Both the position numbers and the translations under genes were made by a program. The notes under the pieces are model-generated. The model did no database searches. It was not told the origin of the DNA and saw nothing but the letters and a program-made list of their open reading frames with translations. Shown in pieces: positions 45,893-57,720 of a stretch of 64,000 nucleotides of DNA. Where the stretch lies: contig CASHTG010000017.1 in NCBI GenBank assembly GCA_949357655.1, forward strand, positions 124,001 to 188,000, read 5' to 3'. This DNA is from Parascedosporium putredinis (taxonomy: Eukaryota; Ascomycota; Sordariomycetes; Microascales; Microascaceae). The first letter of the stretch is position 1. The number at the start of each line of letters is the position of its first letter.

Positions 45893-48417
45893 CACGAGAA
45901 CCATCTCTCGTCGTGAGGCGGACGAGTGCCTCGATTCTGTGTCTGATACGTGGAATGCGAAGGCGTGCCGCCCCATCGCGATATCGCAAAAGATTCCAGA
46001 GTCGCATCGTGGTCGCCAAGACTGGACTGACACTGGAGGTCATTACTGGGTTTCCGGGACCCTTTGTCTCCCAGCGTCTCCATGTGCCCCCCGCGCGCGC
46101 GCCTTGGCGGAACGGGGTAGCATTTCGCGCCAGATAGAACCAGCCAGCCTAGGCGGTGGTGTTTTTGGCGGTGCCCGTCCCGAGTGCGGAGGAGGGCGGG
46201 CAGAGTGGACCCCGAACTTTTGTTTTCGCGCGCGGTGGTCTCGACGTCGCGAGAGAGTCAAAGAGAATGAGGTGTGTAGGTGGGGGCAGAAAGGGCCCTC
46301 AATGCATCCATAGATCCAGAAAACCCCCATCCCCGCGTCGCTAAGGTTCAATGTTGAGAAGGGGAAAGGGGTGGGTAAGAGGCGCTCGGGTCTTTGCGAC
46401 GGCCGGCTCCGAGTTTCTTTTGGAACTTTTTTCCTGCTTCTTCTTCTTCTTCGCCTTCATTCTGGTGCGCTTTTCCCAGGTTTCCACTTCTTGTGGAAAC
46501 CGGGGCGGAAAAGGCTGCGACTCTGCTGATCGTATCGAACCGAGATAGGATAAAAGGCCTAACGCCCAAAGCTAGACTTTTGGCGACAGGGAACATCCCA
46601 AAACTCGATGCGACGCTGCCGCCGGTAGTTGATACCACCTGGCCGTAGCTAGCTTCCTGATGGGGCGTAAGCGCCGGAAGATTGCAGCCGCTCGTGCCCC
46701 AATTTTCGAGGGCATCCCATCCTTCCGACCGCCTCATTCGCCAGCTTGTTCGGGTTCTTTCATTGCAAAGGACCTTCTGTTGATGCGTGCCCTCTGTCAC
46801 GCCCGTCTTGGCGTGAGGACCGCCGCCACCATTGCTACCACCATCATGACCACTACCACCACCACCACCACCAGAATCACAATCGCAAACCACCTCCGCG
46901 GGTTACCAATGATCTGTGCCTGGCAGCACCTCTTTCCCAACAACTCTGTTTTCCCCTGGTAGAATGGACGAGGGGGGCGATTGCGCCGGAGCGATTTGTT
47001 GTTCATTGCATCATCACGGTATCGTATTGTGAAAGGGCTGAATGTTTCTCCGTTCCCCGTATTTCGTGCAACGTCTTTTTCAATGCCTCACGACGCTGCA
47101 ACGGGTAAATGTGGAGAACAAGAGGCAAGAAGCAGGGAAATATCTCGATTCGGGCAGCCACACATCACGAAATGGTGGCGCAACCCAATCGGAGGGAAAC
47201 GGGGCCGCTGACACTCCCAATACGAACAAGAAGCCAAAGCGCACGCGCGCCTTGCCAGGTAGCCTCAACGCTTTATCGGATGTTGAAGAACCGAGGTTGG
47301 GTATCTCCGGTGCATCATCACAAGCGAAAAAAGCCCTATTACCCCTTGCTGAGGCTTCGGTCGAAGGAGGGCCTTAGGGCCTTGATGTGGTGGTAGCGTA
47401 TTACACTACCCATCGCGGCGACCCTAGAGTCTGGGAAATACTGCCCCCTCGCGCATGGAAGGCCGATGCGTCGAAGGTGGGATGGATGGCTTTGACGATT
47501 TAGGTAGGTGGTTTTATGCCAGGGGGCCAGATGAATTGCACAATAACGTCATGGGATGTGCACACCGACTGCCGTGAGAATGGGGGCCTAGTCCGAATTG
47601 TCGGCGTGCTTTCCCTTGCCTCGGCCAGCTGAATTTCCTTTCCGGGAAGGGACAGCATAAGCGCCGCAGCCATCATGTTCAGGATCAACAGACTTGGGCA
47701 GAAAGAAGGACCCAGCTCCGCCCTACCGTGGGCACAGCAAACCAAAGTTCCCGACCCATCTTACATCTTATCGGGTCCGACGTCCGGGCCCGGTCTTGGC
47801 GATGTGTAAACGGCGGCCAGGGCAGGGGACGGACTCTCTTGCTTGCAGCCCGGCGAATCATGTTCCAGACAGCAATCTTTAGGGTGCGTTTTTGGTATCT
47901 CCCCGCTCTCTCCCCTCCTTCTTCAACAGTCTGCGACAACCGCCCACTCTCTCCACCGCATTGGCTTTCCTTCTCCCACGGCCCCCTGATGGAGATTGAG
48001 TCTCTATCGGGAATAGTGTCGCGTGGGAGTTGGCGGGGTGCGCTTGGCAAGTTGACGCCAGCTGTGGATCACGCCAGTCCTGTTACTTTCCGCGCGACCG
48101 GATGGCGGGGCGCGTCAAAGAAAGGGCTGTAGTACGATGCGCGGTTTGACAGGAATCATCGAAGATCTACAGATATTTTGTCGGACGTAGAGGATGACTA
48201 TACGTCGGAGGACGGTTTAAGCCATACTGGGCAGGTCACTATCATCTTCAGTTATGACCTCGATCACGTTAACAGCAACGTTCATGTAAGCCATCACTAA
48301 GCAAGAAGGACAAGATTTCCAATCATCGTGGGGGGACGAGACCAGACTTGGCCATTGTTAGAGGACAGGAATGCGCCTTGATCACTTCAACTACTTTCTT
48401 TTTCTTTTTCCTCCTGA
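45893..48417. other. 2.5-kb gene-poor region
   Basis: No gene supported. Holds an (ACC)n microsatellite at about 46852-46873. The open frames around it are shadows of low-complexity sequence. Confidence 0.5.
46852..46873 (+). repeat. (ACC)n microsatellite
   Basis: About seven ACC triplets, non-coding context. Confidence 0.85.
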
Positions 48418-49527
48418 CTAAATCCTCACTACAGCCTTGCCAAAGTTCTCTCCCTGCAACATGCCCACGAGGCCCTCCGCCGCGTTATCGATACCCTCGG
48501 TCACATGCGTCTTGGCCTTGAAGCTCCCGTCAGCGAGCCACTCCTGCACCTTTTCTTGGTGCTCCTTGAAGTAGGCAGGGCCAAAGTCGTCTCGGCCGAC
48601 GAGGAAACCCTCCATGAGGATCTGCTTGGTCACGAGCTGGAACAATCCCTTGATGCCGCTGCGCTTCTCCGGCGGGGTATTGTATTCAGCAATCTGTCGT
48701 TGAGAAAAGAGAGTCAGTCTAACCGGTTCGCAAAGCGAGTAAAAGAAAGATGGTTCAACATCGCTTACCATGCCACACACGGGAATGCGGCCGTCACGGT
48801 TCATGGCCGTCAGCGCGGCCTCGAGGTGGTCGCCGCCGACATTTTCAAAGTAGATATCAATACCCTCGGGTGCGAGGCGGTTGAGCGCGTCCAGCGGCTT
48901 CTCCTCCTTGTAGTTGAACCCAGCATCGAAGCCGAGCTCCTTGGTGATGAAGTCCAACTTGTCCTGAGAACCGACGGACCCAATCACCTTGAGACCCTCC
49001 TTCTTGGCCACCTGGCCCACGACCTGGCCGACCGCGCCGGCGGCCGAGCTGACGAAGATGGTCTCGCCCTTCTTGGGCTTTCCGATCCGGTGGAGACCCG
49101 CCCACGCCGTGAGGCCGGGCATGCCGAGAGGGCCGAGGAAGAGGCCGAGATCCAGGTTGTGCGGGTTGTGAACCTTGCGCAACTTGCCGTCCGTCGGGTT
49201 CGTGACGACGTACTCGGCGATGGGGAGGTAGCCGATGACGATATCTCCCTCCTTGTACTCGGGGGCGTCGCTCCTCAACACCTTGCACACGGTGGAGTTG
49301 ACGATGGGCTCGCCAATCTCGAAGGCGGGGAGTAGGACTTGATCTTGGGGTCACGCATTTTCCCGCGCAGGTACGGGTCAAAGGACGCGTAGAGCTGCTT
49401 GAGGATGACCCCGCCCTTGGGAGGCGCTTCGTCCACGTTGACGGGGCGGTCCTCGATGACGAGGTGTTCGCCTGCGACGGGGTCCCGTGGGGATCTTGTT
49501 GAAAATCAAGGTCTTGTTGGACACCAT
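48418..49527 (-). CDS. MDR-family NADPH-dependent alkenal/prostaglandin-type reductase
   Basis: Two exons, 49527-48769 and 48693-48418, about 344 residues; the 75-bp intron is in frame and could be missed. The N-terminus MVSNKTLIFNKIPTG and QLYASFDPYLRGKMRD are typical of the leukotriene B4 12-hydroxydehydrogenase/CurA group. The cofactor motif is SSAAGAVGQVVGQVAKKEGL; IYFENVGGDHLEAALTAMN and the C-terminal QGENFGKAVVRI complete the fold. No catalytic-zinc cysteines are present, as expected for this zinc-free branch. It reduces alpha,beta-unsaturated carbonyls with NADPH. Two frame breaks: one C too many (or two lost) in the C4 opposite 49479-49482 and a lost C in the run opposite 49327-49330. 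The paired palindromes at 49856-49886 lie about 330 bp upstream. Confidence 0.85.
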
Positions 49528-49855
49528 CTTGCCGGTATATCAGGAGTGTGTTTTCACGGGGCGGTTGCTCTTTTCGTCCGCACACTCTATATTCTTGTTC
49601 TGAGGTAGATATTGGGATTGTGACAAGATATATCTCTTGGGATTCTTAGCTTCAAAGATTGAGGATCCCGAGCTCGCTTAGGGCCTTGTTTTAGCCTTTC
49701 CCACCCGATAGAAAAGGGCCGGCGTCTCGTTCAGCTATTTATAACCAGATACTGACGTCGTGCGGCCATGACGTTTGTTCACGCAATTGCGATGGACCGG
49801 ACAGCAAGCTCCGCTTAGTTGCCGAGGCCTCCCCAACTCTCTTACTAATTGATGT

Positions 49856-49886
49856 GAGCTAGCTCGGTTTTGATGCGAGCTAGCTC
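49856..49886. promoter_or_regulatory. Two GAGCTAGCTC palindromes, 21 bp apart
   Basis: The perfect palindrome GAGCTAGCTC occurs at 49856-49865 and 49877-49886, within two copies of a 21-bp direct repeat (TGATGYGAGCTAGCTCGGTT). The second is a 12-bp perfect palindrome, CGAGCTAGCTCG. The spacing equals two helical turns. It lies upstream of the MDR reductase and suggests an operator for a dimeric factor; no factor is known. Confidence 0.4.
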
Positions 49887-50096
49887 GGTTTTCCGCTTCA
49901 GTGAAGCTGCTGATCAATCACCGATGCACGCTCGAGCGAGTAGTAGTCGAGATATCCACGGATATCTTCGAAATTGGGCTAGTCAGTCTCGGCAAGAACC
50001 TGAAGCGTCCAAAGAGCTTGCTTTTTCGGCACCGCGGTAAAGGGGAGGGTGCACAATCTTCATTCCAGCTATCATTCTCGTGGTCGGTTTCGATTA

Positions 50097-50111
50097 CCCC
50101 TAACCCTAACC
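50097..50111 (+). repeat. Short CCCTAA (telomere-like) stretch
   Basis: Just over two copies of CCCTAA, the complement of the common fungal telomere unit. Too short to mark a telomere; may be chance. Confidence 0.4.
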
Positions 50112-52456
50112 TCAAGACACCGATTTCATTCAAGCCTGCGGGTCGGATTATCTCGTCACATGACTAGTGTGAGTTCTCTGGCTGAGTGGTGAGCATCCAT
50201 CCACCCGTTGACCGAGAGCATGCACAACCGTAGCTGCGGGGCATCTTCGAGAAGGCGCTTGCTGAAGCGGCGCGTCAACTCGGCAAACAGTCCACACAAA
50301 CTGCATTAGCATCGAACGTCCCCTTTGCAAGGGGCACTGGCGATTGAGCAAGCAGCTGTGTCGGTGCGGTTGATTTTTCTCTTGGAATCTCTCCGGTTGT
50401 TTGTAACCCTCGTGATAAGATAGTGATGCCTGCTGCGCCGGCTCATCGGTTGCGGCGATGCGCTGGAGTGAACTCTCTGGTTGAGCGAGATGTTATCAGG
50501 GCGGACTGCTGTCCCGTGGAGAGCCCCTTTTTTCCATGGGCCGAGTTCAGAAAGGTTATAGCATCAGGCCGCGATATAGAGACTGATACAACAGCAACCT
50601 CTCAATAGCTCTACTTACTTCATGTATGCATCGCATGCCGGACGAACAGCCCTTCTCACCTGTTGCGCTTCAACCACTTCTGGCAAACCCCCACGGCCAT
50701 TCCCGCAGGCCAGACCAACGTTGCATAGATTGTATTGGAGTGTAGTTGCGCCTAAGAACGATCACCCTGTCATCAAGCTGACGAAGAAAAGAAATGATAA
50801 ATGTACGGGAAGGCTACCGGGAGCTGGCCCCTTTGCCGCCAATCTTTGATTTAGGATTCGCCTCGAGCTTCCTTTTATAGTGCTCGGTGAAGCCACTTGA
50901 GGTATGCGGAGGAGCTCTCATCGTCGTGCATCGAACCAAATCCCCTCGTGCAAGAAACAAGGATCACCAGAGGATAATTCAATGCTGTAGGGACGGGAGG
51001 AACACGGCGTGAATGCGCTTCGAGACTGACCAAAGGGTTTGCGCGATTTCAATTATTAAACAGGTAAAGGAGACGAGGGGATCATGGTTGCTATGAACCG
51101 AGGCCATCGTGATCTGTGCGGGAGGCTTCAACCCTGGCTCAGCGATGCATCGTCACAATCTCCCCGTGGGAAGCTACGGGTGATCTCATTGGGCTAGAAA
51201 AATCAACAAGGCGCGGGAGCAACGTTCCCCTCAACATGATTCCTACGCTCACAAACCATACCTTGATGATCCTCTCGGAATCATTCGCAGAGTTCTCTGG
51301 GCGACAATTAGCAAGCCTCGTCGAAAGCACGTGAATAAAACGACGGTCAGTTTTAGGTTGTTCGCCTGTCCGTTCAAATGCCTCAAGGTTAGCCGAAAGG
51401 ATCCTGTGGCACCCAGCTGCTGGCTCGCAATGGCCCGAATAGAAGCGGCCTTTCAAAGAAGGTGGTATTTGCTCCTTGCTGTGAGGGGAGCGAAGGAGTT
51501 AAGCAATTAATTCGCGATTACCGCATCGGGATTCCCGCTTTTCTGAATCTGGGTGATCCACCCGAAGCTCGGACCTGGTGCTGGGGACTGTGGAGGGGAA
51601 GAACGGGTTCAAGATCGTTCCCCGCACTGGGATGTCGACATGGTATTATAGAATCAAAGGAAGAGAATATGCTTGGGATGCGATGTGAGGATGGTGGTGC
51701 GGGAAAAGGGCCAATTTATCGCCACCTTACCACCAAAACCAAGGTTGCTTAATCGAGGAAAAGTAGCGTGGCGACTAAACGGGTATCGGCACGCAATAGG
51801 AGGCACTGATATTCCCTTTCCTCTCCCCTTGCAGCGCTCGTTTCTGTGCGCGACTCACCCGTGGTCCAGTGACGGGCATCACGACTGAGTCCGTTCCCCT
51901 CCCTAATCAGGAGGACCACTCCTATGCTGTATGTCGTGCGTGCCCGACGAAAAGAAAAAGCCCACAAAGGGTACCTGCGGCGGCCCCGCCAATCGCAGGG
52001 GGTCTGCAGCGAAAATTCCTTGCTTTGGGTGATGAAAGACACCAGCGCTCGTGACCAATCGATGGAGCATCCTCCCCTTCTCCACGTGTGTGGGCGTTTC
52101 CGGGATGGGCCAGTTACGGAGGGGAAGCACCTCGACCCTGAGCCCCGCGTGGGAAATTAAGCTCGGGGATTTGCCCGTTACTGCCATGTTACTGGGCCGT
52201 GGTGGTCGGGGTCGGCGCATCTCAACTGACCCAGCGCAACATCGGGGGATGCCATTTGATGGGAACATGTTACCACCCCTGAATCCCCTGGAGAAACTAG
52301 TATCTTTTCCATCCTGCGCGACTGGTGATTTTTCTTCGAGATGGAACGTGTGGGCGGAAATATCCATGTGCCCCGAACTACCCCTATCACAACTGGACGA
52401 AAAGCAACGCATGGATGGGTCTTGTAATTATAGATCAAATGATAAAGATGTGGATG

Positions 52457-52476
52457 TATATATATATATATATATA
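52457..52476 (+). repeat. (TA)10 microsatellite in NLP promoter
   Basis: Ten TA units about 200 bp upstream of the NLP start; it could also serve as a TATA element. Confidence 0.85.
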
Positions 52477-52674
52477 GAGAGCTATGGAAATGGCGGCGAC
52501 TTGCATCCACCCTTCTTCGTTTATCCGAACGGGCGTGTGCATCGATCGGGACCACGATTAATATCCAGGGCCAAATATCAAGAACAGTCTCTTCAAGACT
52601 CGCACCTTCTTTTTAGACAAATAGGCCCGTCCCCGCTTTCCCTTCCCTACCTCGCTTCTATTTCCCCCATCGCC

Positions 52675-53565
52675 ATGGTTCTCCCTCGCTTTCTATCCCG
52701 CGGCATGGCCGCCCTGCTCGCCGTCGCGCCCCTCGCCATGGCCCGCCCGGGCGCGCGGTCGCAGGCCGAGAACAAGGCCAGCGTCGAGGCCGTGAACAAC
52801 GTGACGCCCTACAACGCCACGTCCATGAACCTGGACCAAATCGTGTCGGCCCTCGCCATCGGCCCGCCGGCGGCGCTGCCCCAGCGCGCCACGGCCAACG
52901 ACCTCCGCTGGCAGCCCTCGCTCGACTTCGACCGCGACGGGTGCTACAACGTGCCCGCCATCGACGCCTACGGAAAAGTCGCCGAGGGCCTGCCGCACAA
53001 CTGGGTCAGCGTGTCGAGCGACTGCCGCGACGCCTCGGACCTGGACAACAACAACGTGTACGCGCGCCAGCGGTGCAACGGCGACTGGTGCGTCTACTTG
53101 TACGACTACTACTTTGAAAAGGACGTGGCTATCCAGTTCTTCCTCGACGTCGGCCACACGCACGACTGGGAGCACATCGCCGTGTGGGTCCGCAACGGCA
53201 AGGCCGAGTACGTGGGCGCGAGCCAGCACGGCAACTTCGAGATCAAGGCCGCGTCGCAGGTCCGCTGGGACGGCGAGCACCCCAAGCTCGTGTACCACAA
53301 GGACGGCGCGTCCACGCACTGCTTCCGCTTCGCCAACGCTGCGGACGATGCTATCGAGAACCACAAGGGCGTGTGGTTCCGCGGGCCGCTCATCAGCTGG
53401 AACGGCTTCCCCGCTGGCATTCGCGATATCCTGGCCGCGCATAATTTCGGCAAGGCGAACCTCGCCCTCAAGGATGCGAGCTTCCCGGGGACCTTGTCCA
53501 AGGCGAAGCCCTCGGCTGTGACTTTTGACGTCAACCTGGACGTCGGTTCACCCGGGACACCTTGA
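52675..53565 (+). CDS. NPP1/NLP family protein (necrosis- and ethylene-inducing-like)
   Basis: A single exon of 296 residues, no break. The frame is open to 52051, but the start at 52675 gives a proper signal peptide of about 22 residues. The NPP1 domain has DRDGCYNVPAID, the YDYYFEKDV strand and the core heptapeptide, here GHTHDWE; in the family the third position is usually arginine, so threonine is a departure, while the flanking His, Asp and Glu are kept. Six cysteines are seen, including a close pair in RCNGDWC. Family members are secreted by plant-associated microbes; many, not all, permeabilise plant membranes, and others are non-toxic. Activity of this one cannot be judged. It converges on the hydroxyacid oxidase, 213 bp apart. 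Confidence 0.9.
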   Translation: MVLPRFLSRGMAALLAVAPLAMARPGARSQAENKASVEAVNNVTPYNATSMNLDQIVSALAIGPPAALPQRATANDLRWQPSLDFDRDGCYNVPAIDAYGKVAEGLPHNWVSVSSDCRDASDLDNNNVYARQRCNGDWCVYLYDYYFEKDVAIQFFLDVGHTHDWEHIAVWVRNGKAEYVGASQHGNFEIKAASQVRWDGEHPKLVYHKDGASTHCFRFANAADDAIENHKGVWFRGPLISWNGFPAGIRDILAAHNFGKANLALKDASFPGTLSKAKPSAVTFDVNLDVGSPGTP

Positions 53566-53778
53566 TTCCTCCGAGTAGCGCGGCAGATTTAGGAGGAAAG
53601 TTATGACGAGTGGTGTGGCCAAAAGAAAAGCCAAGGCGGCCGCCTATCGCCTGGCGCGGTTTGTATATGTGTATGTAATGATAATATACCCTGCCTACAA
53701 AGTGGCATAGTCTCATACTACAAAGCTAGTACCCCAATATTCCTTACCGTTTATATTCGTCCCCCGCTTGTGACATAC

Positions 53779-55099
53779 TTACAAATTTGACCTCACATCG
53801 CCGCCATACGACACCTTTCGTAAGATTGAAGGACTCAGGTCATCTATCGTCTTAAAGCCCGAAATAGCCATGGTAAGGTCCACGTCTGCAAGCAAGCCCG
53901 CAAGCACAGCCTGGGCCCCTTCTTTACCAGCAATGCCCAGCCCGTAAATGGCAGGTCGCCCGACCAAGACCGCCTTGGCACCCAGAGCCAACGCCTTGAT
54001 GATGTCCGCCCCGGTTCGGATTCCCGAGTCGAACAAGACGGTCAGTTTGTCACCGACTGCCGCGACGATCTCGGGTAGCACTTCGAGCGAGGCCACCGCG
54101 CCGTCTACCTGCCGCCCGCCGTGGTTGCTCACGATGATGCCCGACATGCCGTGTTCGACGGCGAGCTTGGCGTCATCGACACTCAGTATACCTTTCAGGA
54201 TGATGGGTCCGTCCCAGTGTTTCTTGAGTAGCGCCAAGTCTTCCCACGAGTGGTGGTCTCCCGGAAACGCGGTACTGATCCAGTAGCGGGACGCCGCAAT
54301 CAGGTTATCCTCCACCGCATCCCCGTCGTTTTGCTCCGAGAACTTTTTGCGGAACACCGGATCGCTGAAGGCTACCGAGCACCCGGTACCGGTGATGAAT
54401 GGTAGATAAGCTCGATCTAGGTCGGTCGGTCTCCAGGCCATGGTGGGCGTGTCCAGCGTCACGACGAGGGCTTTGTAGCCGCTAGCTTTGGCGCGCTGAA
54501 GGATGGAGGCGGTGATTTCGTCGTCCATGGGCCAGTACAGCTGGAACCACCGGTGCTGGTCGCCACAGGCCTCGGCGACTTCTTCGATCGTGGAGGTTGC
54601 GGCGGTGCTGAGAATGTACGGGATGCGCAGCTCGCTGCACGCCTCGGCCAGTCCGGTCTCCTTGTCCTTGTGGAAGACGCCCTGGACGCCGACTGGCGCC
54701 ATCAGGACGGGCGAGTCTGGGGGACCTAATCAACGCTCCGTTCGTGACAAAGATTTCAAGAACCCTAGTATGATAACAGCCTGGGGGCAACCTACCATAT
54801 TTGACACCGAAGAGATTCACACTCAAGTCTCGTGGGCTGTTTGGTCTAAGATAGCGCGGCACAATACGCCACTGTCGGAACGCCAGGCGATTCGCGTCCA
54901 TGGTCGACATTTCTCCAGCACCGCCAAAAACGTAGCCGAATGAATCCCGATCCATGGTTGCCTTGGCTTGCGCCTCCAGCCCATTCGGGTCGGTCGTCAC
55001 AACAGGAAGTTGCCCTGCAATGATTCCATTCTGGTATATAGAAACGGCGTAGGAAGAATAAGGCAGGTTCCCGTCGTCATCGTGCCCGTTGTCAGCCAT
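53779..55099 (-). CDS. FMN-dependent alpha-hydroxyacid oxidase/L-lactate dehydrogenase
   Basis: Exons 55099-54796 and 54725-53779, 416 residues, no frame break. It has the TIM-barrel flavoenzyme motifs: SPVLMAPVGVQGVFHKDKE, IPYILSTAATSTIEEVAEA, WFQLYWPMDD, ALVVTLDTPTMAWR, GPIILKGILSVDDAKLAVEH, the active-site SNHGGRQVDG with the catalytic His and substrate Arg, and the FMN-phosphate loop DSGIRTGADIIKALALGAKA-VLVGRP. It lacks the cytochrome b5 domain of yeast Cyb2 and shows no mitochondrial presequence. It should oxidise lactate, glycolate or another 2-hydroxyacid to the 2-oxoacid. Substrate and electron acceptor (oxygen or cytochrome) cannot be told. Confidence 0.88.
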
Positions 55100-56479
55100 T
55101 TTGAGATAGTAGTCGCAATCAAATAAAAATGTTAGCAATGAAAGGAGTTGACGAAGCTTGAATAGGATGGTATCCTTTTGGCGGAACGGTAGCTATGGAG
55201 CTAGTATTATATGAAGGTGTGATTCCCTTGCGGGGAAATTCTGGGGTAGCACCCATCGGATCTAGCGGCCCTCGTCCTGCCGAGGCATCGACAGAATCAA
55301 TTACGTCTAATTGACCATCACGGAGGCCCCTAGGCTCAAGGTGTTTCCCACGTGACAGGCTTTCGACATGCTTCAAGTTCCACGTCAAGAAAATGACGCG
55401 AAGAACAAATCAATATATGAGTGAGGATTTTGTTTCGTTGGCCAACCTATCCTCGGTGGTGTAATAAATGGGAGTGTTGAGCACGCTATTAAACGATCAT
55501 ACCTTCCGGTGCTTCAATGGGGCCGGAGTTAGTACCACGGGGTTATGTTACCCATCCGGAGTGCTACGCCAGAAAAGTTTCTTGGTGTACATGTGTAGCA
55601 AGTGTAGGATTGCGAGAATTATAGTTGGAGTGGCAGGTACCAGCGCCGCGACTTGCCCCATTATCGAACGCATCCCACATAGGGTCTGATTCAAAGAAAG
55701 TGTGTGTAATTGATACCGGGTAGATCTAATCCATATGCCGTATGGACCTCCAGAATGAACGGAAGACTTAGATAACCCGGCCGGTCCCTCGTCCGAGTCT
55801 TCAATCAATTGAAGTTTCTTAGTGACATTAGTTTCTTAGTCTTGTTCCTGTGGTAGAGTTGCCTTGCCAGTCTTAAGCACGAGCCAATATCTGGGTGGCA
55901 GGCGAGGACGGCGGTGGTTCTGTAAAAGTAGAAACGAGGTCGGAACAAGCATGTAGTTCTAAATATGCGAACCATGGGTGAACAGAGTCCAAAGAAGCGG
56001 GGGACATGTGAGAAAGTAGGATTCAACTTTATTTCACTACGGTACCACCATGCATCAAGGACTCGCTCTCGTCGATACAATGGTGGATGTATTTAGTCTG
56101 TCCCAAGCCAAGGAAGTGGGGATCAAATTGAAATCGTTAAAAAAAAAGACATACAACACCGGGGATTCGCTGGTCGTCACCGACCCAACTACTAGTCCGG
56201 CGCTTCGCAGCTTGTGTACAGGGGAGCGGACGGGACCCTCAATATTCTACGAGCTATGGTCGTATGTACCTGTTGCCGTCCCAATCACGAGCTATAAGGT
56301 AAAAGTACAACATCCACGACACGATATTGCCCGCTTCCTGTCGCTCCGCTCACTTCATGGACTGCAACGAAGTGCCAGCAAATACCACTAGATGCTTGAT
56401 GCTTAGGCACGATTTCTTCTTATTTCCATGGATCCCATTATAGAAACCGAACTACTCTTGAAAGGTAGCATTAGAGTGG
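55100..56479. other. Intergenic between two minus-strand genes
   Basis: 1.4 kb with no supported gene; a 113-codon plus-strand frame at 56050-56391 has no recognisable feature. Confidence 0.5.
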
Positions 56480-57720
56480 CTATACACTGTTCAAAACCAT
56501 CCCAATATCAAGCGCTCTCAGCCATAGCATCGCTTGCATCCCCGTCCGTTCCTTGCCATATACATCAACCTGCCCATTATCCCACACAATCGGGTTCGGC
56601 TTGGAGTCCACGCTCCCACCCATGTACTCCCAATCGTCCGACCACTTGTCGTCCTCCCACGTCCTGCGATACAGTGCGTCATCCGGGGCCGTGATGTACA
56701 CCTCCATCTTGTCGTCGTACGCGACCACGTCAGGAGGGTATTTCAGTTCCCCTCCGAGGTTCTGCCAGTTACCCCATTTGTCACCCTTGTACTCCCTATG
56801 CCAGCAGGCGCCGTCGTCACCCTTGACGTAGACGTTGAGCTGGCCCTTCCAGGCACATGCCGCAGGCGCGCCGTCGACGGTGCCGCCCAAGTCCTCCCAG
56901 TCTCCCCACCCCCGTCGTCACTCCACTTCTTGTGCCAAGCGCCACCGTCATCCCCCTTGCACACGACGCTCATATGGTCAGGACCCCAGGTCACCGCTTT
57001 GGGAGGACTATCGAGGTAGCCCCCAAGCTCTCCCACTCGCCCCACCCGTTGTTCTTGTCGTCGTACTTCCTGTGCCAGCATTGGCCGTCATGACCCGACC
57101 CGTAAATGTCCATGTAGCTCTCGTCTCGCGAGCAGGAGCTCGGTTCATATTTAAGATCGCCGCCCATATCCTCCCACTCCCCCAGCCGTCCTTTTCTTGC
57201 TGGTACCCCTTGTGCCAGCACCCACCGTCGGTGCCCTTGACGTACACGTCCATTTTCCCTCTCCCCAGCTGCACGTGGACGGAGCACCATCCAGCGTCCC
57301 CCAAGTCTTCCCAGTTTCCCCAATTGCCGTTCTCCTGGTATTTGTGCTGGCACGAGCCGTCACCCCCATGTAGTAGAGGTCCATGCGGTTCCCGCCCCAG
57401 GATACCGGGCTCGGGTACGAGGCCATGCTGCCGTTCAAGTTCTCCCATTTTCCGGACGTGGCGCGCTTGTCGAGGTTGAACACGTTGTCGGTGTTGAGGA
57501 GGTCGTGGGACACTTCCGAGGACTGGTATGCGTTGAATTCTCGAGGGGATAAGGCGTTTGCGCGAGCGGCGAGGAAACCGCCGTCGTCGGCACGAGGCGC
57601 GTTCCAGTTCTTGTGGATGGTGCGCGGCGCGAGGAAGCTAGGCTTGGGGCCTTGCTGGTTGGGCCTGGCCGCCGTTCCGGCAGCCAAGACGACGACGAGG
57701 GCAGCGAGGGCGGTCTTCAT
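56480..57720 (-). CDS. Secreted PLL-like beta-propeller lectin
   Basis: A single exon, about 414 residues when frames are joined. Signal peptide MKTALAALVVVLAAGTAARP, then a pro-region of about 85 residues ending LDKR (Kex2 site), then about six blades of 45-50 residues. Each blade has a W-x-x-L/M-G-G turn (WEDLG, WEDMGGDLKYEP, WESLGGYLDSP, WQNLGGELKYPP, WEYMGGSVDSKP), a D/N-x-Y strand (MDVYVKGTDG, MDIYGSGHDG, LNVYVKGDDG, MEVYITAPDD) and an aromatic strand (CWHKGY, CWHRKY, AWHKKW, CWHREY). This is the architecture of PLL-type sugar-binding propellers. Six frame breaks: C5 at 57363-57367, 57179-57183, 57020-57024 and 56919-56923 (six restores each), C5 at 57298-57302 (extra one or two lost) and T4 at 57253-57256. 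Ligand unknown; fucose is the usual ligand of relatives. Confidence 0.75.

Larger units (their letters stand above)
49528..52456. other. 2.9-kb gene-poor region
   Basis: No gene supported. Holds the paired GAGCTAGCTC palindromes and a short CCCTAA stretch (50097-50111). Open frames of about 100 codons lack protein features. Confidence 0.5.

Noticed and set aside
45729..46083. Upstream extension of the subtilase frame
   Set aside because: Would precede the signal peptide and crosses a TATA-like element; start set at 45728.
52051..52674. N-terminal extension of the NLP frame
   Set aside because: The extension has no coherent sequence and includes the TA microsatellite; the signal peptide begins at 52675.
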